Shown here piece by piece: positions 57,200 through 64,000 of a stretch of 64,000 nucleotides of DNA. Under the pieces are notes generated by a model that searched no databases, had not been told where the DNA came from, and was given only the letters and a program-made list of their open reading frames with translations. A program made the position numbers and the translations under genes. This DNA is from Pleurodeles waltl (Eukaryota > Chordata > Amphibia > Caudata > Salamandridae). The stretch is taken from the NCBI RefSeq assembly GCF_031143425.1, contig NC_090444.1:1347018323-1347082322 (forward strand), written 5' to 3'. How positions within the stretch are numbered: the first letter of the stretch is position 1; every line of letters begins with the position of its first letter.

Positions 57200-58312
57200 G
57201 GTGCTATGTAGAGGCCCTGTCGCAAGGACAAATCGTGGCTGCGTGCGGTCACAGCAGTACAGCAGGAATTCATTCACAGACTTCATAAATGCTAGTCTTT
57301 ACAGCTTCTTGACATCTGTGGCAGTGTTGCAGTGTGGGGCTCCCAGGCCTCCTCCTCAGACGCCACATGTTATGGCATGCCTGTGAAGGTCCTGGCTAAC
57401 ACTCGCCCACTCTGTATCCAGTCTGGGCTCTTTACCATAGATAAGTGGTTACTCAAAGGACCGTCCTTACATTATGATAAACAGGCGGTGTCTGATGTTG
57501 GTGATGTGTGAGGGTGAGGGTGAGCTCCTGCACCCACGTAATCACCAAAGGAGTGCCACATCTCTGTGTTCTATATTGCGCTCTGAATCGCCTAGAAGAA
57601 CCACAGTGAGCCAGGGTCATTATAATCTGACCCTTGCAGCTCTTATGTTGTGGTGCTGCCTCCCCACCCCTGCAGTTGGACCCGGCCAGCCGCATCCCTT
57701 TTTGTAATGTCTGCAGTGAAGTGGGCCCGCTTCATGAAGGTCTCCACATTGGTGGAGTTGTCCTTGGGCCCCTCCACTTCAGCTCTACCTATCAGCACTG
57801 TTGAGGAGAGTGCCAACAGTTGGTGGTAGACCCAAGGAGGGAGGGCCAATTTGCACTGTTCTTGGGGCGGCCCACCTAGCCCCGGCTTGCCAGGTAGGCT
57901 GCGGTGAGCGGGTGCTGCTGTAGGGAGATGCATAGGCTAGGGAGCACAAACGTTCAGCCAAATGTTGAACGGTGGTTCCTGCGATGGCTGTTGAACCTGG
58001 TCGGGCAGAGGGATGAGCCTTTCTGCCTCCTTGCGGTGCCTGCTACTGTGGCAGTCATGCCCGTTTTTTGCCTTCCACGAAACCAGAGCCCCGGTGCACG
58101 GATCGCCACAGAGGATTTCAGCGCCGACGTGGGGCTATTGTGGAGGTTGTCTCGTCTCGGGGAAGGCATCAGGTGATTTCTACTGCCCCTTGAACATCAT
58201 GCTGGAGTGGGGAGCCTTTGTATAGCATTCAAAATGTTGATTTTGTAGGCCGTTTGGTGGAGCCCTGTGTCGTGCGACCTACTCGCTCGCCATCTTGGCC
58301 ACTCACCCCATT
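57200..58312 (-). promoter_or_regulatory. L1 5' untranslated/promoter region
   Basis: Sequence between the 5' target duplication and ORF1 on the minus strand. At its very start (58299-58281) it holds GGCCAAGATGGCGAGCGAG; CAAGATGGC matches the YY1 site that sets the start of transcription in mammalian L1. The rest is GC-rich without further recognised sites. Function is inferred from position and motif. Confidence 0.6.
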
Positions 58313-58474
58313 AAATGTACTCTTTAGCAAAGTATTGAGGAGTGACTTAGCTGCTTAGAAGAGAATTTGACATTGAATGTTTCCTATTTAAAAGACCTTA
58401 AACTTGGATGCCCTTTTTGTAATAGAGATGTTCTTTTCAAATAGACATGCCCTATATTTTTATGTGTAGAGTTC

Positions 58475-59136
58475 TCAGCTCTGATTGGGGCTTCTCCTCA
58501 GTCGTAAACATATGATTAATTCGCAGTTTGAGACTACCAAAAAAAAACCTGTAAACTTTGCCATGTTGATGTCCACTGCCATCTGGAGGGACGCATGGGA
58601 CGACTCTACTGCATTTACCTTGGATTGGAGTTGGTCCATATTCTTAGAGTGTTTCCAAAGGACCACTTGGGTTTTCAAGTGAGCAGGCTTCAGTGACGGC
58701 GAGTCCTTTTTATACTCCTCATGATGCTGCAGCAAAAGATGAAACATAGCGGCCAGAGTTGGTGCCTCAGATCCTGGCCCATACCCTGATTGTTGCTGGC
58801 CTCTGAGTGAAGATGTAGTAGAGAAATAAGATTTCTAGATCCAGGTGAGACTTGAGGTGGAGCTTGAGTAGACAATACTGATGGTATCAAGGTCAGAGGA
58901 GAGCACTTAGTGGGGGTCAATTCTGTGCTATCAGGATCACACACCAGCTCTCCCTCTTCCCCAACAATGTCCAAAGTAGGGTCTAAGATGCCATTGTTAA
59001 AGACAGATCTCACCCAGTACTCAGAACTATTAGTGGGTTCCACCGCTATTCCCATATCTCTTGTGGACATAGGCAGCAAACTGGGAGCAAAGTCAGTGCT
59101 TGAAGGAGGTGTCTCTATGAGTGATAAGCAGAACAC
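58475..59136 (-). pseudogene. L1-type ORF1, N-terminal half, inverted
   Basis: Minus-strand frames 59136-58690 (Ser/Pro/Thr-rich, with STDFAPSLLP) and 58747-58475 follow each other with a frameshift. The second reads KNMDQLQSKVNAVESSHASL, a heptad pattern typical of the L1 ORF1 coiled coil. It stops where the RRM would be expected to follow; the RRM is found on the opposite strand beyond 59150. Confidence 0.6.
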
Positions 59137-59149
59137 ACACTACTAGCAG

Positions 59150-59740
59150 ATACGGAGCCTCAGAGTGCAACAATGTCCAGCAGAATGAGCAGACCATAAC
59201 ACTCTCATCCAGGGTCGAAGAGCCGGAAAACAGGTCCCGCATGAACAATATCTGGGTCCTTGGGATTCCAGAAGGTGCAGAAGGAGACGATCCTCAGGGG
59301 CTCATTGTTCACCTGTTTTGGGCAACTGTCCCCGTCTTGAGAGACTGGGATATGGATTGCATGATACAGAGGGCTCACAGATTTCTCTGCTAACCACCTA
59401 CTAACGCATCACAGTATCCATGGGCACTCTTGATATGCAGAGGGGACTTTATCCTTCAACAAAATCTCTACTGAGCTGCTACACCTAAGCTACCGGCCTG
59501 TGGAGTGGAATTCTTTGTCTGAAACAACTTCTCGCACCAAACAGTTGTGAGGCATTGGCAACTACGCAAGTTCATCCTGGCTTTACTAAAGCTTGAGGCA
59601 ACGGTCTCTATAATGGAACCAGCAACCCTGAGGATTCCTAAGGAGGGATATCCCTACTTTTGTTATGATGGCCGTGAAAGTCCAGGAGCCTATCTTTAAG
59701 TGGCAGCCAGGGGGATGAGACTGGCTGCCTTGTGATCAAT
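59150..59740 (+). pseudogene. L1-type ORF1, RRM half
   Basis: VEEPENRSRMNNIWVLGIPE (about 59213-59272) is the hallmark ENRSRRNN...GIPEG block of the L1 ORF1 RRM, followed by MIQRAHRFLC near 59360. Downstream the frame shifts, but C-terminal domain-like fragments remain up to about 59700. It joins directly to an ORF2-derived segment at 59742. Confidence 0.75.
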
Positions 59741-59741
59741 C

Positions 59742-60451
59742 CCCTATGGCATGGGATGCATTTAAGGCTTTTTGTAGGGACCATACCATGAGTTTTGTCT
59801 CCTTCCAACGAAAGACCAATAGGGACCAATATTCAATGTACTTTTATCCATCTGGACCTTCTGATGTGCAGCAGGGCAATCACACATGGCTGGCACTCTG
59901 ACGTCTGTGGGGACCAGTTTCAATTAGTTTGATCCTCTCTCAGCGAACTCATGGTCGATAATCTCATGAAGATGGCTCGGCCAAACAATTAACCTAAAAC
60001 ACATTAAAAAATAGTGAAGAAATGAGCCATCTTCTGGCATTATAAATTCAGAATAAAGTTAACTTGCATGTTATCTCGGAGATGAAGTGTTCCTGTAGGG
60101 ATGTTGTGACCGATCCAGCTCTCATTAGGAAGGAGTTTTGCTTCTTCTATCAGGTACTATATGATGAGGAAGTAAATCCCTCCATTGAGTTAATAGATTG
60201 GTTTCTTTAGCTCCACCATCATTGAAACTGTCCTCTGCTCAGCAGCTCACCCTTTAGAGACCAATATTGTCTCTGGAAGTGGAAGGTGCTATTAACTAAC
60301 TGGCACGTGGTAAAGTCTGTGGTCCTGATCAGCTTCCGCTCAAAATATATTGTAGACTGTTACATCTCATTGTCCCAGTCTTATGCATCTTATTTAACTC
60401 ATTCAACTCACTTTGCATAGTTCCTAGATCATGGACTGAAATCAACATTAT
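59742..60451 (+). repeat. displaced ORF2 segment, first copy of a 710-bp duplication
   Basis: It matches 62171-62881 almost base for base over its full length in direct orientation (for example CCCTATGG.ATGGGATGCAT at the start and GATCATGGACTGA near the end). It covers the endonuclease-RT linker and the first RT blocks. Stops are more frequent than in the second copy. At its 3' edge a short phrase, 'ataccaagggca', is repeated around 60450-60495. Confidence 0.85.
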
Positions 60452-61329
60452 ACCAAGGGCATAATGTTCATGCCAAGGGTTCATACCAAGGGCACCGGGT
60501 GCAAAGTGGCCCTGGGGTTTGGGCTATCAAGAGAGGATCTGGCCCTGATGGATAAGAGGGGAGTTTGTCACATGTTTAGATGAACTGCATGTGGACAAGG
60601 GTAGCCCCTAGAGGCTGTTAAGCCCTCCTGATTCTCAGCTCTTCTGTATCCCACTCTGAAGGTGGCTATCAGTGGGGTGGAGGGATCCTGATCTCTTGGG
60701 TGATACGTTTGATCAGGCTGAGACTGCGCTACTGGAAGTGGTGAGTAAGGAGTGGGGATATGGGGGTGGCTCGTAAACTCATTCTCTCCTGGCTAGACTT
60801 CGCAAGTTAAGGTTGAAGGGGGGCGGAGAAGGTTAGCACATGGTCTGATCCCTCTCTTGCTTGATAGGGGAGTTAGTTGGCTGTACTATCACCAGTATTT
60901 ATATCTGTTCTTCATTTGAGGCCATATGTTAACTGTTTTGTGCTATTAACGGTCTGAGGGGTGGCCCATAGGGTCTCTCTGCTACAATGGTTCGCAATCA
61001 CAACTATATAGCAGGGTATAGCACGTGGTTGGTACAGGTTTAGTTCGGGGAGGGTTGGTCATTTTCGGCTTGGGGTTGGAGTGGGTTGGGGATGTTGTGG
61101 GTGTTAGTGGGTATTCCTTTTCTTTACTTATTCTGATCATCTATATGGATGGGTTTGGGAGTGGGAAGGTTTGCAAAAATAAAATGAGGTTCAAGAGCAT
61201 TTTGTTTGCTGTGTTAATACTTTATCTAGATCAATATTCCCCTGTCTAATAGGATGTGCCAGATGTTCGTCTAAGAATGCCAGAGGGTAGCCATGGGAGT
61301 GTTCCTGACCAGCAAATACATGTTCCTTC
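60452..61329. other. L1 inter-ORF or unassigned segment
   Basis: Between the displaced ORF2 piece and the start of ORF2 there is no supported coding frame. It may be the ORF1 tail and inter-ORF region of the L1 at 58470-64000. Confidence 0.4.
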
Positions 61330-63870
61330 TTAGAATATCAGCGGGTTAAAATCACTCCATAAGCATAAGCTCTTACAAGAGGAACTATGGTACCTACATC
61401 TGCATCTATTAGGGTTACAGGAAACCCATCTTCATCCCACACAGACTTCTCTTCTAGATGACTTGGGGTATCAGGTCTTGGTCTCGGCATGCTTAACCTC
61501 TTCACAGAGGGGGACTTCCTTATTGGCCAGCAATAAGTTGGACACTTAAAGGCAATAGAACGGATGCTGGTGGACGATGGCTCATTGCTAATGTCAGCAG
61601 AGAACAACTAGGTCTCACGCTTAGTGTTCTATACGGGGCCAGTGTTGATGTCCCTGGGATCATCAACAGTTTACTGACAGAGCTATATTTGTGAACTGAG
61701 CCGCTGATAATCTGCAGTGACTTCATACTCACTCTAAATCCTAGAGTGGACTCTTGCAGATGTATCCAGGGCATATCCCAACCTACTACTCGTTTTAGGT
61801 GCAAGAAGGTGGTTGGAGCTGCCCTTCTCCAAGTCATGAAATCCTATTCTCTTGTCGATGTTTAGCACTATTACCGAACAAGGAGGCATGGTTTAACATA
61901 TTTTTCTGCCACCTGTAATACTTTCTCTCGTATTGATATGTTCCATGCTAGTCGCACCTTTATAACGTATTTTAGCATATCATTGAATCTGAGGGTTGTC
62001 TCGGATCATAACTTCCTGTCTCTTTTTATTTGGGTCGAGGGGCTACAATTAAATAATAAATGTCGATCCTGGATGTTCGATCGGAAACTCCTCCTGGATG
62101 ACAAATATATCCAAGCTATCATTCAGGGGACAAGGCTTTTTTTTAAGCTTAATAAGGATTCAGTGTTTATCCCTATGGTATGGGATGCATTTAAGGATTT
62201 TTGTAGGGGCCATATCATGAGTTTTGTCTCCTTCCAATGGAAGACCAATAGGGACCAATATTCAATGTACTCTTACCCATCTGGATGTTGTGATGTGCAG
62301 CAGGGCAATCACACATGACTGGCACTCTAATGTCTGTGGGGAACAGTTTCAATTAGTTCGATCCTCTCTCAGGCAACTCATGCTCGATAATCTCATGAAG
62401 ATGGCTCGGGCCAAACAATTAACCTTAAACACATTAAAAAATAGTGAAGAAATTAGCCATCTTCTGGCATTTCAAGTTCAGAATAGAGTTAACTTGTATG
62501 TTATCTCAGAGATCAAGTGCTCCCGTGGGGATGTTGTGACCGATCCAGCTCTCATTAGGAAGGAGTTTCGCGTCTTCTATCACGTACTATACGATGAGGA
62601 AGTAAATCCCTCCAAGGAGTTAATAGATTGGATTCTTTAGCTCCACCATCATTGAAACTGTCCTCTGCTCAGCAGCTCCCCCTTGAGAGACCAATATTGG
62701 CTCTGGAAGTGGAAGATGCTATCAACCAGCTGGCATATGGTAAAGTATGTGGTCCTGATCAGCTTCCACTCAAAATATATTGTAGACTGTTACTTCTTTT
62801 TGGCCCCGTCTTATGCATCTTATTTAACTCAATCATCTCACTTGGCATAGTTCCTAGATCATGGACTGAGACCAACATTATCACTTTCCCCAAAAAGGGA
62901 AAGGATTCCCTACTCTGTAGTTCGTTTAGGCCCATATCCCTAATCAATGCTGATTCTGAAATCCATGCTCGGATCCTAGCCAACAGGATTGCCACAGTCA
63001 TCACTGATCTGGCCAATGAGGATCAACATGACTTTGTCCCTCTGCGGATACTATGGAACATGTCAATTCAGTGATCACAACACTGGATGAAGGGTCTGCT
63101 CAGGATAGCCCTGTTGGAGTTATAACATTGGATGCTGAAAAGACTTGGGTATCATGGCCATTTCTATGGGCATTAATGGCTGATTTGGGATGTGGTCCAC
63201 TCTTCATAGCTCGGGTCAAACATCTATATTAGAATCTCATGGGCTGAGTACTCTGCCTGGGACCCACCAGGGATGTTCTCTCTTTCCCCTACTTTTTGCG
63301 CTTTATACAGATCCCTAAATCCAAACATTGAAGTCCTCCCGGGATATTTCTCCTTTGCAGATCCATCTGTTTAAAATCAAAGTTCTTGCCTTTGCTGACG
63401 ATGTTGCAATCTTAACCTCCTCACCCACGGAGTGTCTGGGAGCCATACAGCAAGTGGCAAATGAATTAGGGGCTATTTCTGGACATAAATTTAATCTGGA
63501 TAAAACGCTGGTTCTCTGCAATATCAAGCTCTCTTGTGATGATAGGATCTGGGTCGAATTTGCCACTTATCTGGAGGTGGAAGTCTCTATAAAGATGGGT
63601 GACATTATTGAATCCAACTCCAAGTCTCTCTCTGAAAAAAAACTACAGATATATTTAGAAAGTGGAATTGCCTACATATTAGCTTAATAGGACGATGCAA
63701 CCTAATCAAAATGATAATCCTATCACAGTATTTATAGCTTTTTTGGTTTATACCTCTGTACCTACCAAAAGCTTTCTTTACAAAGGTTGAGTTGGGGTGG
63801 CAAACATTTTTTGGGGAGTATAAGAATCCTAGGGCCAATATTGGAAGGTTGCAGCGGTCTAGAATGGAAG
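61330..63870 (+). pseudogene. L1-type ORF2 (endonuclease and reverse transcriptase), partial
   Basis: The endonuclease begins near 61335 with NISGLKSLHKHKLLQEELW and LGLQETHLHP (metal-binding Glu). The GDFN block is altered to SDFI near 61715. NTFSRIDMFHASR and VVSDHNFLSL (about 61925-62020) close the domain with its SDH. The linker WDAFKDFCRGHIMSF follows. RT blocks are VEDAINQLAYGKVCGPDQLP (about 62712), SSFRPISLINADSEIHARIL (about 62917) and VLAFADDVAIL with an intact FADD at 63391-63402. Frameshifts and stops occur near 61850, 62310, 62640 and 63075. The C-terminal part continues beyond the window. Confidence 0.8.
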
Positions 63871-64000
63871 GTGGACTGTCGCTACTGGGCCTTCAGGACT
63901 ATTTTTTGGCATATTTCTACCTCGATTGATCAAAGTGTTAGTGTGTGAACTATGGGAGCCCGGGCACACGTTCTCGGAATATCTACCCTGGGGCAATGTA

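Larger units (their letters stand above)
45604..58312 (-). mobile_element. full-length L1-type LINE, split by a DIRS element
   Basis: The element is bounded by identical 13-bp target duplications AAATGTACTCTTT at 45591-45603 and 58313-58325, with a T-rich (poly-A on the minus strand) end at 45601-45613. Removing the DIRS at about 48776-54771 leaves about 6.7 kb, a normal full length for L1. Minus-strand order is 5' UTR (58312-57200), ORF1 (57118-56125), ORF2 endonuclease (about 55650-55000), RT (48640-47250) and C-terminal domain (46810-46194). The 5' end carries GGCCAAGATGGCGAGCGAG (58299-58281), very like the YY1-bound start of mammalian L1. Multiple stops show it is now inactive. Confidence 0.85.
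58470..64000 (+). mobile_element. L1-type LINE with inverted 5' part, runs past the window end
   Basis: ORF1's coiled-coil half lies on the minus strand (58475-59136), and ORF1's RRM half follows at once on the plus strand (59150 on). ORF2 pieces continue on the plus strand to the end of the window. This head-to-head order is what twin-primed reverse transcription produces. A 710-bp piece of ORF2 occurs twice (59742-60451 and 62171-62881). The 3' end, and hence the target duplication, lies outside the window. Confidence 0.7.

Overview
This is a vertebrate, transposon-saturated window that most resembles a giant salamander genome. I favour a newt such as Pleurodeles, by inference from its repeat families: abundant Harbinger DNA transposons and palindromic MITEs, DIRS tyrosine-recombinase retroelements, L1- and L2/CR1-type LINEs, and a very long (2.1 kb) solo-LTR-like repeat. 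There are no bacterial operons, CRISPR arrays or plasmid/phage genes. The only host coding sequence I can support is one 104-bp exon (22510-22613, + strand) of a malic enzyme gene, best matching mitochondrial NADP-malic enzyme 3. The sequence on both sides of it is therefore probably intron of that gene.

Layout, left half. A decayed L2/CR1-type LINE lies at about 430-2206 (+). An unassigned minus-strand coding-like remnant follows at 2998-3700. Copies of one MITE family lie at about 5510-5957, 6924-7045, 11507-12373 and 32591-33155. Two copies of a 2.1-2.2 kb LTR-like repeat lie at 9017-11119 (TG...CA ends, 5-bp target duplication ATAGT) and about 17333-19558. A short DIRS-derived element (12424-14546) keeps gag fragments on the minus strand. 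A hammerhead-ribozyme-like fold sits at 21371-21413, about 1.1 kb before the malic enzyme exon.

Middle. A 169-bp palindromic MITE (23411-23579, TTA duplication) stands just upstream of an 8.1-kb Harbinger transposon (23707-31789, TAA duplication). That transposon carries a broken DDE transposase on the plus strand and two Myb/SANT-type genes on the minus strand; one SANT gene still has readable splice sites. Two related ~520-bp MITEs lie at 33472-33990 and 40937-41451. A minus-strand L2/CR1-type LINE (about 34885-38870) has tandem 5' units and is interrupted by a 171-bp MITE with perfect 77-bp inverted arms (35922-36092). A 339-bp-period tandem repeat (about 41930-44115) is split by roughly 1.07 kb containing a (TTTC)n tract.

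Right half. A full-length minus-strand L1-type LINE spans 45604-58312, bounded by the 13-bp target duplication AAATGTACTCTTT. It is split in its ORF2 by a nearly complete 6-kb DIRS element (about 48776-54771). The DIRS has inverted terminal repeats, an internal complementary region matching both outer ends, and gag, RT/RNase H and tyrosine recombinase frames with only a few disabling changes. From about 58470 to the window end lies a plus-strand L1 with a 5' inversion and an internal 710-bp duplication; it continues past the window.

The transposon genes are nearly all broken, so the window reads as layered insertion history: old LINEs hit by younger DIRS and MITE insertions, all within or beside a malic enzyme intron.
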